Below, in pieces: positions 11,153-23,000 of a stretch of DNA of 37,375 nucleotides. The notes under the pieces were generated by a model. That model searched no databases, was not told where the DNA came from, and worked only from the letters and a program-made list of their open reading frames with translations. The DNA is taken from the NCBI GenBank assembly GCA_004335635.1, contig QAXH01004700.1, positions 1,253 through 38,627 of the forward strand. Direction: 5' to 3'. The translations under genes were made by a program, and so were the position numbers. Source of the DNA: Chloromonas sp. AAM2 (lineage: Eukaryota; Chlorophyta; Chlorophyceae; Chlamydomonadales; Chlamydomonadaceae). Every line of letters begins with the position of its first letter. The first letter of the stretch is position 1.

Positions 11153-13303
11153 CACAGGCTGAATCTAGACCAGAGTTGGCAACATTGCAGATGAGTTCAT
11201 GCGTTCAATCAGTCAATCGCCTAAGGATTGTCATTAGGGAGTGCCTTGGATGGCGCAGCGGGAAGGGCAATTCTAATGATTTAGACAAGTGGCTGCACTT
11301 CCAATGGTTCACGCCATGAGGCTCACAGTTCTGCATATCGCTGAGTGTGCCCGGGACTGTGATACATTACGGAGGTCAATCCTGCGGCATCTCTACCTGA
11401 GCTCTCCACATGCGTGATATCCATGCGTGATCTGTTCATCATCTGCCCTATGATTCTATGAGCGAGAGTCACAAGCAAAGGAGGTGGTGTGATCCGTCAC
11501 CGTGAATGTCAGTACGGAGTGCCATGGGTGTGTGGTAGTGCATGTGATTGAGATTCAACCCAGCAATCGTGTACGTGAAGCGCGAACCTATGGCATTGTC
11601 GCTGTTGCTGGCTTGGTTCAGCAGCGCTAGCAAGGTGGAGAGCTGACAAGGGCATGCAGCATTGAACAATGCCGGTTGGCGCAAACGCGCCATGCAACAT
11701 TACAAGCTGACGCGGACCAGTGCCTGAGCATTTACAAAGCGGTAGACCTTGAGATAGATTCGTGATCTGTTGTAGGGTGCATGTGATACAGTTGAGAATG
11801 GACTGTTGTGGGTTGCTGTTCAAACTGGCATGGGCAGCCCCAAGCGTGTTCTCAGCCCTTTACTGCACGTCGTTAACCATACATTATAGGTGTCGAGTGG
11901 GCACCCACTTCTTTGGCATTATGCCTGTTGCATTCTTATGTGACGCACGAGTATATCACCGCTTGAAATTCTCGTGTAGACCCAAACACTGCCTGCTGCT
12001 CGCTGTGATACTGACCGATGTAACACAGCAGATGACCTAGTACGCACAGCGGTACGGAGCTTTTTGTAACTCAGTTGACTGCACACACGGTGACTGACAC
12101 TTGGTCTTGCTGGCGCTGTAAGAAATCACCTTACACTATAAAATCTCAACAAGCAGAGGCCAAGGCGAGGTGGTTTTATGTACCATTGTACTCCTTAGGA
12201 CCTTTCATTTTCGACCAGGTTCTTGGGATTGACGGATTGGGTGCGAGGCAAGCAGGTGCCTCACATGCCATCGCTGGGCGTCAAGCATCCCCAGCAGGCC
12301 GTGGTGGTTGTGCAAGCCATTGGCCGAGCGTGATGCACCTTGACCATTGCACAGTGCAAGAGCAGCTGTCCTGCTTACATGCGTTTGACAGCGCCATGGG
12401 CGCCTTGAATATGTGCAGAGTGTGACGCAAGGTGGGATAAACACACCTTGGACACAAGGTGGTTGTACACATGCCCGCAGGCAGACAGACAAAAATTTGC
12501 TAGACAGCCTGACAGAACCTCACTCTTGCTGCCTAGCACCAAGTGCACTTGTTGTCATGCAGTCTGTGGCAGGCACCAAAGCCGTGCATATGTTACTGGC
12601 ACCCTTTCACAATCCGCCTGAAGGAAAGCCAGCATGCTGCCTGATTTGCCTAGAAACAACAAAGCTGCGAGGAAGCCGCAAGGGGATTGGAGGTGGGAAG
12701 AGCACACTGTGTTGAGAGCGGGTGCAGCTTGTTCTTTCAATGAGGCTGTGCGCTGGGGGCTGGGGCAGCAATAGGCATTGTATCCATTAATATCCAAGGG
12801 CCCATCTGTGTAGGGGTACGGTCTGTCAATCTGCTGGTCTACTGGTATGAACTGTCGAACTGTCCGCTAGGTTGCTGGTCTGCTGGTCCATTGACCAGCT
12901 ATTAACGGAGAGGGAAGGTGTGACCACGTGTTCGGCTAGCCCAAAGCCATCAAACAAATAGTGATAGCAGTTGATCGGCTGCAGACTAGCAGACTTGCAG
13001 ACCTGAAAAGGAGTCTTTCACCTGGAGGTCGTTGTTTTCTTTCCACTACCAGGATGTGTGATGGCTCCAGGCTTGCAGACTTGCAGAGACACAAACCCTT
13101 CACATGACTTGTCATCCACTACCAGCTGTGTTACCGCTCAGTTCAGCAGTCCTGAGGGTGGATCAGTACACACAGGACTGTTTCCCATTAACGACTACTG
13201 ATGCCACACAACAGCCAGTGCTGACTCAGTGCTACGTCGGCTGGTGTTCACAACAAATCTCCATAAAGTTGCTCTGGCAACTGTTTGTGTGTCAGCAAAA
13301 CAT

Positions 13304-13343
<40 letters not shown>

Positions 13344-13376
13344 CGCACATGGGGTGAACTGGTGCAGGTACCAAGG
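11153..13376. other. Gene-poor intergenic stretch
   Basis: Only short ORFs without motifs are seen. The frame at 12075-12425 (+) and its antisense have no recognisable domain and no convincing splice partners. A (TG)n tract lies at 13309-13340. Confidence 0.4.
13309..13340. repeat. (TG)n microsatellite
   Basis: Uninterrupted TG dinucleotides just left of the polymerase relic. Confidence 0.9.
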
Positions 13377-13688
13377 TCACCGAGGTTTACGTAATCCACT
13401 GAAGATTTTTACCGACATTTTGGAAACCATCAGTGGCTCCTCCTCCTCGCCTGTCAGTGTGTCCAGGGATGATGGCAAGAATTGGAACGAATCCAGGAAT
13501 TGCACCCTGACATTTACTTTGTGTCCCTTCTTGGTGATGTACGGCATGCTCATGCTAAAAGTTATCAGCTTTTTTATTCCTTCCGCCTCACCAGCAAATG
13601 TATTGTGTCGTTCTCCTCTTCTGTGGCAGGGATGCTGCAGATCACTTTTGATACTGAATAATGGCCCTGTCAAGCCAGTCTCAGGCAT
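13377..13688 (-). pseudogene. Relic of a protein-primed family B DNA polymerase (Polinton or linear-plasmid type)
   Basis: A 103-residue frame contains EGIKKLITFSMSMPYITKKG and, shortly after, VQFLDSFQFLPSSLDTL. The pattern of an ITFS block followed by a FLDSFQFLxSSLDxL block matches the segment between the exonuclease and polymerase domains of protein-primed family B DNA polymerases in Polinton/Maverick elements and linear organellar plasmids. Polymerase palm motifs, a capsid gene, an integrase and terminal repeats are not seen nearby, so this is a fragment of a decayed insertion. The family call rests on this one conserved block and could be wrong in detail. Confidence 0.55.
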
Positions 13689-14457
13689 ACCGCTTCATCA
13701 ACAGTTCAAGCGCCGTAGCAGCTTGCGTGCGGAGCAAGCCATGTTGCTGATGTGTGCTGCTTGGGCCATGGCACAGTCTTGCCCATGCTGACAGTCTGTG
13801 GGTGTTATGCACACCGACCCCTGCTTGTGTGAGCATGCTCCCTGGCAGCCTTGCCATGGTGTAAGCTCGTGTCTGACAATCTGCACCTCCAGTCTTGCTG
13901 TTTTCGCTGCTCTAAGCATCTAGGCAAGCTAGGCAGTATATACATAGACTACTGCTGGCAGTATGTAATCACTCGACATCCTCCTGCCTCACGGAGACTT
14001 ACCCTTCCTGCCTAGTTTGCCTAATCTGCCTAATCTGCTTCCTTGAAAAAACCGTTGTATCAATGTATCAATTGTATCAATGCGTGAACAAGTCCTAGCC
14101 CGTTATGAGACCCCACAACGGACACTTACGACAAGTGGCCCAGAACTGGCAAACTTCTTTTTTTTGTTTATCGGTGACTGGCGGGTTGAAGAGGTACACC
14201 TGACCCTACTTCACAGACAACACGAAGAGCTAGTTGAAATTCTGTGTTGGCTTGTCTTGCAGGGTCTTGTCTTGCAGTGTCTCTGTCAATGCAGGCAGGG
14301 AATCAAACCTCCTGTCAGCGATTTCCCAACCAACCAACCATCTGCAACTAGGGGTGATTGCTCAGCGTGTCGCTGCGGTCGACAGAAGATGGTCGACCGA
14401 TCAGCGGGATACGTTAAGGTGATTTCTTACAGACGGATTTCTTACATACCCATGAAA
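13689..14457. other. Intergenic region downstream of metaxin
   Basis: No supported gene. The frame at 14080-14580 (+) overlaps the last metaxin exon in antisense and looks like a shadow. The metaxin 3' UTR should end here. Confidence 0.4.
14427..14446 (-). terminator. Candidate poly(A) signals (TGTAA, two copies) for metaxin
   Basis: On the minus strand TGTAA occurs at 14446-14442 and 14431-14427, the first about 12 bases after the stop codon. TGTAA is the poly(A) signal of chlorophycean algae. The distance is short, giving a very small 3' UTR, so a later signal may be the one used. Confidence 0.4.
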
Positions 14458-16852
14458 TTATTCATCATCCACCCCGTCGTCGTCATCATCCCCTTCGTCA
14501 TCGTCGTCCTCTTGGGCTTGACTCAACACCTGGACCAACTGCTCCACCTGCACAGAAAACGGACAACAACGAATATGTGATCAAATGATGACTGACCACT
14601 GTGCGCTTTAACTTACCAGTAAGTGAGAGAGAAGTGAACTGAACTGGGAACAACTTGCACATTGAATACCACATAACTGAACTTGCAGATGAATGTCTCG
14701 GATGACTCACGTTGATGTATCTGCCGCTGAGCACGATGTATCCCACCATGACCGCCGCCGCCCCGCCCAGCCACCACCAGCTCTTGCGCCGGAACTCGCG
14801 CTCAACAGCACTCAACTCCGGCGTCTTCTCGGACTTCTTCTGACCCTGAACACGGCAATGAAACGTTATGCCTGACATCTGCAGATGGCCCTGAGAGGAT
14901 GTACACCAAGCCATTGATGAGAAAAGCAAACAGCAAGAGCACCTAGCCTGACGCCCCACGCAACTCAGCATACATTGCAGGTCTCTAGGCAGCTCTAGGC
15001 TAGCGAAGGGGCGCCCCAAGTCACCATGAAATCCCACCCACGTTCCCGCCACACGTGATTCCCACTCCCAATTCACGCTGAAAACCGATAAGTAACTGAT
15101 CAACCGACAAGGGCTATACGCCAACTAACCCTTACCTTTGCAGCATCTGACCACTGGCCGGAGGACGTGTTTGCGGCCCCGTCACCCTGCGCCCCGCCTG
15201 TCCCCACCCCCGTCCCCGCTCCCGCCCCGCTGCTGCTGCCCCGAGCGGATGGCACCGCCCCTGCCTGCTGCACTGTGGGCACTGGGGTGCTGAAGAATGT
15301 GTTGAGCATGTGAGAGACGTACTGCTGCAGAGACGTGTGGCCCAACACCTGCATGCAGCATACATGCAACATCAATCCAGCCAGCTTGAGGTGTGAACAC
15401 TTTACCGACACTTTACATGATAGCACTCCCAGGCAGGAAGCTCCTAACAGCTCAACATAGCATCCTCTGAAGTCCACACAGCTCCGCCACTCAGCCCCTG
15501 CGCTCCCACCCTAACCGTTGATCCAATGTTTCTGCAATGTAACCCCTTCCCACCCATGTACCCACCGCTGATTGCAATGCCGGTGCTGCCGAGGGCGAAC
15601 TCCGGTAAAACAGCAGGTGGCCGAACACCAGCGCGTCCAAACTGCATGGCTTCGCTCCCATGAGAAACGGTCCAGAAACCGCTGATGCCCTCAGCTTGTC
15701 TGCGAGTGCACCCAGGGCTGCTACTGCCCCTGCATAGATGGCCTCCCCGTCCCCCACCTCGCCCCACCGCCTCAACACCTCCCGTCGAGCGGATAGGGGC
15801 ATGATGTAGTTAAGAGGGAAGGGCTGGCTGGCGTAGGCGACCTGAACACAATGTGCCGATGTTGCATGTAGTGTTAGTGTGTGCGATGGCATGACCAAGT
15901 GCATGGTGTGTGGTACACCGGCACAGCATGACCTGAGTGCATGGCGCATGCGGGCTAGCTGTTGACGCTCTGTGCTGCCTGCCCGCCTAAACAACACACA
16001 GCCCTCCCACCTGTCCACGATTCCCATGCACATGTCTGTATTGCTCGCCCATGCAACTTCAGCCCTCCCACCTGTCCACGATTCCCATGCACTTGTCTGC
16101 TTGCCTGCCCATGTAACTTCTGGTCTGACAACGCACCCGCATGCATGCATACGTGCATGCTGCCCTTTTGTCCACCCTACCTGCACATGCGCCTTGTAGC
16201 CTGACGACTCGACCCACATGCTGTGTTCGGTGGCTGCATCCAACTTCTGCTCAACTAGAGATGTGAAGGCTAACACCTCAGCCTGAAGCGCTGACCCCAG
16301 CTGTGCATCTAGATCCTTCAGCGCTTTTCGTGCAAGGGATATGCACGACCTGGCTGCTGCGAATTCTGTCTTTTCATGCTTGGAGAACTGCCCCTCCACT
16401 TCAATGGCTGGCAGCATGCCTGCATGCAGGGGGCTCAACACGTGTGAGAGCATGCTGCACGCACCCTGCATGCGGTGAATCGTGCCAGCTCATCAGAACT
16501 GCGAGCAATCCGGTCAGCAACATGGATAGGAGTGGTTGCCTGAGGCAGGCTGGTCAGCTGATGGCCTGATCAAGGAAGCAGTAAGGAGCATGAAAGATCC
16601 GATGCCTGTCATAGATGCACCTGTAGGTGACCTTGTGGTAGTTGAGCAGCTCTGAATGACGAAGGGCTGGCCTGTCATCCGCATGCAGGTCTGCAAGGTA
16701 CACAGACAGATCAGGCAGATCAGACGCATCAGGAGCAATCACTTGCAGACAGGAGGACAGATGTTTCTCAAGAAGCACACCTCGACTTGGATGCACGCCG
16801 GCGAGAGGCTAGGCAGTCCATGAGCTTCCGGCCACTTGTAGAAAGTTGCCAT
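14458..16852 (-). CDS. Metaxin, mitochondrial outer-membrane import/sorting subunit, complete
   Basis: Seven exons: 16852-16781, 16690-16621, 16419-16181, 15841-15566, 15348-15136, 14845-14711 and 14547-14458 (TAA), giving 364 residues. Metaxins (Sam37/Tom37 relatives with a glutathione-transferase-like fold) work with Sam50 to insert beta-barrel proteins into the mitochondrial outer membrane. The start MATFYKWPEAHGLPSLSP has the metaxin W-x-x-x-x-G-L-P-S motif, followed by FVIQSCS, SPTGMLPAIE and LAFTSLVEQKLD (rest of the thioredoxin-like N-domain), then PFLMGAKPCSLDALVFGHLL, the metaxin C-domain signature. After a Gly/Ala/Ser linker, residues about 312-332 (WWWLGGAAAVMVGYIVLSG) form one membrane anchor, followed by a short acidic tail of mostly Asp and Glu. 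The tail after the anchor is longer and more acidic than in many metaxins. The gene is head-to-head with the coiled-coil gene. Confidence 0.93.
16001..16122. repeat. 61-bp tandem duplication in metaxin intron 3
   Basis: GCCCTCCCACCTGTCCACGA and following bases start at 16001 and again at 16062, with small differences. It lies in the intron between metaxin exons 3 and 4. Confidence 0.8.
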
Positions 16853-17119
16853 CGCATAAAACCTAACGATGTTAAAGACGCACTGGTAAATCTAGGTAAG
16901 ACAGAGATGTCGATGCTGGTTGCATCAATCGCACTTGCATGCACTTCAAAACGCCTCGAAAACGGGTGGCCGAAGTTCAAACGCCAACTTTGCGGACAAG
17001 GGGCGCAGAGCACCAGCAACACATCGCCAACACGTATGAGGCTTGGTTTTTGTATTATGTGTGTCTGTCGCTCTTCGGCGTTGACCGAGTTGCCGGCTTA
17101 GACGCATGTGCGCATCGTT
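16853..17119. promoter_or_regulatory. Shared divergent intergenic region between metaxin and the coiled-coil gene
   Basis: The predicted start codons are 267 bp apart and divergent. Both promoters and 5' UTRs must lie here, or the coiled-coil gene has an unseen upstream exon. I see no clear core-promoter motif. Confidence 0.45.
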
Positions 17120-19205
17120 ATGGCAGAGCACAGCCATTGGTCGGCCAGGCTGGAGGCTGCGGACTTGAGACTTGCTGAGCTGCAGGCCGAGCTTGACCTG
17201 AGGGATGCCATGCATGTGAGTTCGACGGCACATGTCAACTTATTGCATGTGATTGTGTCACCAGGAGAATGAGTGGCAGGCATCTGCATGCGAAGCGCTT
17301 ATTGCATGCACCTCAGGCTTACGCATTTCTACGTACAGACATGTGCCAACTGCATAGTCAGGCCGCACACATGTAGTGACCCTTGTCATGTCAGGCATGT
17401 GGAATGTCAGGCCGCCTGCATCTAGCTTTCGTGTGTTTCAGGCACATGCCTGGCATGTCAGCCCAGCCCACACGTCCGTCGGGCATTTCCACCATGCTTT
17501 GAGTCCGGCACTGTGTACGTGAGTCACTTGGGCGCCTACATGCAAGTCGAATAAGCCATGGTCTACAGGTTGGAATCGCACATTACCATCATGCCCATGC
17601 ATGCAGACCCATGGCGCTACCCCACCCCACGCCACCCACACCACCTCCTATCCGACTCGCCATGCGGCTGGTTCAGCCAACCTCTCCCCCGCCCGCCCTC
17701 CCCATGCACGCACGCCCGGTCGCCTGTCCATGCAAACGTCGCCACAGCATAAAGCAGCAGCGATAGCAGCGGCAGCGGCAACAGAGGCGGCGAGTGCCAC
17801 TGTGGCTGCTGCTAGGGCCGCTGTCATTGCGCAGTCGAGCGCAGCCACCAGCGCAAGGTAGGCACAGGCATGAGGCGCACGGTCACTGGCAGCCATCATC
17901 TGTGAAGCAGTCTGCGGTGACAATCAGTAATCCAACCTGTATACCTAATGAGCATGATACACATGCAATGTAGGCATATGCATCATCATCATCATCATCA
18001 TCATCATCGTACTGCGCTATTGCAGCTTTCGGTGCTGCAGACCAAACAGTCTAGGTGACCAGCAGCCACCTACATTACCCTCCTGAGAAAAGCAGCATGG
18101 GCCCCCTTGGAAGCCACAACACAAGCGCTAATCATGGTCTGTTTCATCCCTGTGACAGAGCTGACAACTGAAGCGATTCCAGCCGCCCTGTTCATGACCA
18201 TGACTGCTCGTGACCAAAAACTAGGCCTTGCATGGGATTTGGTGAGTTTGTGCTGACACACCAGAGATAGCGAAGCGGAAGGGTGCGGCCAGAGCAAACT
18301 CATACCAAGTGGTGGGTGAAAACGTGCATGTGTGTGCGATGAGACCAGAGCAACATCAGTGCCAAACGCAGAGTTGTACCGCTTTTCTTGCCTGCAGCCT
18401 AGCTGCCTCCGCCCCCGCCACTGCCGCTGCCATTGCCGCCACATCCGCTGCATCACATGGTCAGTTACTTTGCTCACATGGTCAGTTGCTGCCGGAGGAC
18501 GAGGTGGCCCTGCAGGAGAAGCAGGCCCAGTTACAGTCAGCGCTGCAGCGGGCCAAACACATGGGCACATTGCTTCAGTCCAAGGGCACAGGCCTCAAGG
18601 CTGAGGTGAGGCAATGGGGTACGGTTAGGGTAGGACAAGGGATAGGGTATGGTTAGGGTTGGGCTAGTCACATGGGCAAACTCCAGAACATGCTAGGTAA
18701 TCATTGGGGCCAGGTTTTGCGGTGTAGGGAGCGGCAAAATGAGTCCTGTGTGTGGTGCTCGCTAGGTGTATGGAAAATAATGGGGAACAAGTTCCGGTAC
18801 GTTCGGTAAGATGGTCGGCAGGTTGTAGGGTTTGCAGAAAAGGTGCTGGCACTTGCAACAGCCAACCCTGCTCAGGGCGCCGTAAGGGAGCTGTGGGCAG
18901 TTCGTGCACGAGTATTTTGTTCTGATGGATTGCCATAGAAAACTGTCAATGCATGGATGGTCTGTGTGTTCAGGTGCGTCATGCGCGCGCCTCCCAGGCC
19001 GCCGCCGAGGCTCTTGCCCAGGCATCTGATGACCTGCTGCAGACAAGGCAGAGGGAGCTGGCGGAGGCAAGGGCGGAGCTGGACCGGGCGAGGGAGGAGA
19101 TCAGGGAGAGTAAGATGGCCCAGGCCAGGCTGCAGACCGAGTGCCAGACGCTTCAGGTATGTGGGTGTGGATGTGGGTGTGGGTGTGAGAGAATGAAAGT
19201 CTGCC

Positions 19206-19240
<35 letters not shown>

Positions 19241-20022
19241 AGGAGAGTGTGTGTGCGAGAGTGTGTCTGTGTTTGTGGAGCAGAGGGTGTGTGTGAGAGG
19301 CAGTGTACGTGAGTGTGTGCGTATGGGTTTGTGAGCTGTGGGTGTGGGTGTAGGTGTGTGTGTGAGAGAGAGGAGTGTCGAGTGGTGTGAGGGGATTGGG
19401 GTGGGTTAGAGCTTCACTCGCTGTGGGCATGTCCAGCAGTGATTCATGGCTTAGGGCATCGTGTCTAACCCACCTCGAGCCACAGGGGCGAAGGGAACAT
19501 CCCTTCATAACCTACTTTGCGCTGTTGAGATCTGATCGCTCACATCGTGAAACGCACCTGCCCTACCTTCTATGCCTGTACAGTTGGGGGCATTCACTTT
19601 GACTTGACTCGGCAATGATGGTGCCCTGCTCAGCCCTTCCCTTCCGCCATTGTTCACAGGTTAAGTTCGCCGGTCATCTGGGCACGCAGCAGAAGCTAGA
19701 GGCTGCGCTGGCGTGTGCTCAGTCCCAGGTGTCGGGCCTCAGGGCAGAGGTGGCACAGCTGCAGGGGACGAACATGGTGCACAGGTGGGGAGGGGGGGGG
19801 GTGAGAATCAGGCTATGGCAGGTAAGGGTTGAAGAGTTGCTGTTGCAGGTAGAATCAGAGTAGGGTTAGAAAGGACTTGGAAGGGCCAGAATCATGGTCA
19901 AAGCACAAGGGCCAAGGTACAGTAAGGTTGGAATTAGGTGAGAGCCTTGCCAGCATTAGCGCACATATGCCTCACACACACAAACACACACACGCCAACG
20001 GCCTAACACACATACACACACA

Positions 20023-20064
<42 letters not shown>

Positions 20065-23000
20065 CCCTCTGTACCATCACGCAGGGCTCTCCATGCGTTG
20101 GAGAGCAGCGCCCAGGCCGCCCCCGCCCCCCGCCTGCCCCCCAGCCCCTCTGCCAGCCACGCCCTGGCGCAACTCAGGCAGGAGGCAGCAGCTCTGGCAG
20201 CAGAGGTGCGGTCAGGATAAACCCTAAGTCTAGCCCTAGGCCATGCCAAAAAACGCAACCTTGGCGCATATTCCTTGATTAGGTTTAGGGCAGGGTGGAT
20301 TGACGTCCCTGGCTGGAGCTGACAAACATCATCTGTCCCACCCTTCAACTCTTAACACGCCCTAACTAACCCACGCTTACTTTTGGTTCTGAGTGATTTG
20401 TTGCTAGGTTGTGGGTTGCACTCTTTGACAAAAGACCAAGTTTCGGATAAACAAAGTTGTAGAAAGACGTCCAAAACAACCCTTGCACGTACTCACCTTG
20501 CCTAACCTTATCCTAGGCCTAACCCAAGCCTTGGCTCACCTGCCACCTACCCACACAGTTGCGTTCCCTGAAGGCCACCCGGCACCAGGAGGAGGCCGCT
20601 GCCCGTCAGCTGAAGGACACGGTGGAGTCCCTGAGGCAGGACAACAGCAGGCTGGCAGGGGCAGCCACACGCTCGGAGGCGGCCACTCAACAAATGGAAC
20701 AGGCACGGCCACTTTCAAGGCTAGGGTTGGGTTAGTGTCAGAAGGGTCAAGGTTTGCCGCGAAGGGGTGTCCACGAGCCGGTTTCAAACTTGGGTTTTGA
20801 ACTTGACAAGCATAGACGTCTCTTTGAAACCAGTACTGCAGGCTTGCTTTCATATTGATGATGCCACACCGCTATGCTGCTGGTTTCGGTTGTGCAAATT
20901 TTTTATTCTGTGATGCAGTGTGTTGCAGCTCTGAGTTCTGTCGATTGATACCAGCAGTATGATGTATGATGTATGATGTACAATGTATGATGTATGATGT
21001 ACAATGTATGATGTATGATGTACAATGTATGATGTATGATGTATGATGTACAATGTATGATGTATGATGTATGTGTACATCCTGTGGCTCAGGTTCTACG
21101 TGCCAGCCACAGGCTCCAGGATGCCCTGGGGGCCGCCACCTCCAGCATCAACGTACTGAGGACAAGGTGAGGCTGTTGTGCATGTGCGGTTAGTCTGTTG
21201 GTGGCGGTACGTGCAGACCTTGAGCCAGAAGCACTGGGAGAGAGTGTGAGCTATGACAGCAGTCCACATGCAACGGGTGTGGGCAGGAGCTGGGTGAGAG
21301 CTTAGTCTGTTGGTCACCACCATCGAGTGCCAGGTGCTTGGCCTGGCAACTGTGAAGAACAAGCCCAAGCAGGGCGGCTTGGTATCAGGGCTATTCACTT
21401 GCTTATGCTCCCCGGCAAGCACTAGCACAGGGTGACAGACAACCACAGCCACCGAGCACATGCACATGTGCAGAAACGATAGGGCCAGTAATCACGTGCT
21501 CACGTGGTGTGTGAATCAGGTGTGAGGCAACGGAGGCGGAGGTGACCAGGCGGGACAAGCGGTTGGAGCGGTTGGAGGGGGAAAACCGCACATTGAGGGA
21601 CCATCTGCAGACAGCCATGGCACAGGTACGGGCATGCCGTGCCCTTCTGGCCAGACTGCCACGCTTCAAGTCAGCTGATGTTGCAGGTGCAAACAGACAC
21701 GCTTACAGTCGTTTCTAAACAGTTTCAACCTGCAAGAGTTTCAACGCCATGTCTTGCGGGCGTTGGCGTCTAATCATTCTCCACAAAACCTGCCACATCT
21801 TATGTCAGAGCGTGAGAGTCTGTGATGTGTTCACGACCCGGTGTTCATGTTTCAATTCCAGGTCTTCTTCTCTCAGCTCCAGTGCGTGGTAGTGCCTGTG
21901 ATCGACCACCCACGCTGCTTGCAATGACACATGTCGTCACTTTTCCTCCCTCGCCCAAACCCCACCTCTGATCCCACTCCCAAACCCTAACCTTTCCTGG
22001 TTTACCTGCTGGACCCCACAGGCACACTTGTTAATGTATCAGCCTGGCAGCAGCTAGCTCTTCGTGGGTCTCAGCAGGTGGTGAAGGCCCACCTGGAGCT
22101 ACCGCCCCACTCATGAAGCACGGCGGTTCTTGTCGTGCACTGCATCGTAGGTGGAGGCATTGGCTGAAATGCAGCGCTCCAGCGCCGCAGCTGCTGCTGC
22201 TGGCGCCAACCACACAAACCACCCCAATCCCCGAGCATCCCCCCGTTCGCTGGGGGCATTTTCAGGGGTGGACCCCTACCACCCCCTGCCTTCCTCAGGC
22301 GCATCGGCAGCGGGAGGGGGGGAGGTGCACCCGCGGGACCTGGAGGGGTGCTTTGCTCAGGTGGGGCACGTGGCTGAGGGTGTGACAGAAACCGAAAAGA
22401 CAGGTGTGAGGGAGAGAGAGGTGGTTGGTCCAGGCTGACGGGCAGCTCAGCTGACAGCTAAGCTGGGGCGAGAATGGGCTTGGGTGTGGGTTGGGTGTGT
22501 GTCTGCTGCCTAGCTTGGGGTGCAAGCGGCGTTTGCACATGCTCTGGTTGCAGCACTGGCCGGCAGGTTGGCCACTGCCCACTGCATGCTGAACAAGTGC
22601 TCGCCAGGATAGTGAGCTGGCCAGGTATGTGTGCAGATGAGTGCTTCAGGAGGATGAATTCGCTGTTGTTTTCAAACACCGTAATGTTCAGCAGCTTTCG
22701 TACCCCGATGATAAGAAAGCACTTAATACAGGCCGATGAAGGGCACTGAAAGGAATCGTTCTGCATCAAAATCAGTCAACTTCGCTAATTAACTGTGCAT
22801 ACACCTGCCTGTGCTCCAGTAGGGCGACAGTGCCTTGGAGCGCTACAGATCGCTGGCCCAGGCGCTGCGCTCCGCACAGGCAGACATGGCGGCAACCAGA
22901 CATGCTAACCATGCTGACATGGCTACCACTAGACACGTGGACCATGCTGACATGGCAGCCGCTAGACACGTGGCCCATGAGCCCTCTACACATGCGGCCC

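Noticed and set aside
14080..14580. Plus-strand frame of 166 residues
   Set aside because: Overlaps metaxin exon 7 in antisense and has no recognisable domain.
15491..16471. Single long minus-strand frame of 326 residues
   Set aside because: Reads through metaxin intron 3; the middle 110 residues are intronic and the two ends are exons 3 and 4.
16787..17101. Plus-strand frame starting MDARRREARQSMSFRPLVES
   Set aside because: Antisense to metaxin exon 1, which has a clear family motif at the same bases; the rest lies in the divergent spacer.
19101..19508. His/Thr-rich minus frame
   Set aside because: Translation of a (GT)n tract.
22554..22640. Possible extra exon of the coiled-coil gene after TTGCAG
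   Set aside because: In phase with exon 10 it hits a stop within 13 codons, and exons 10 and 11 join in phase without it.
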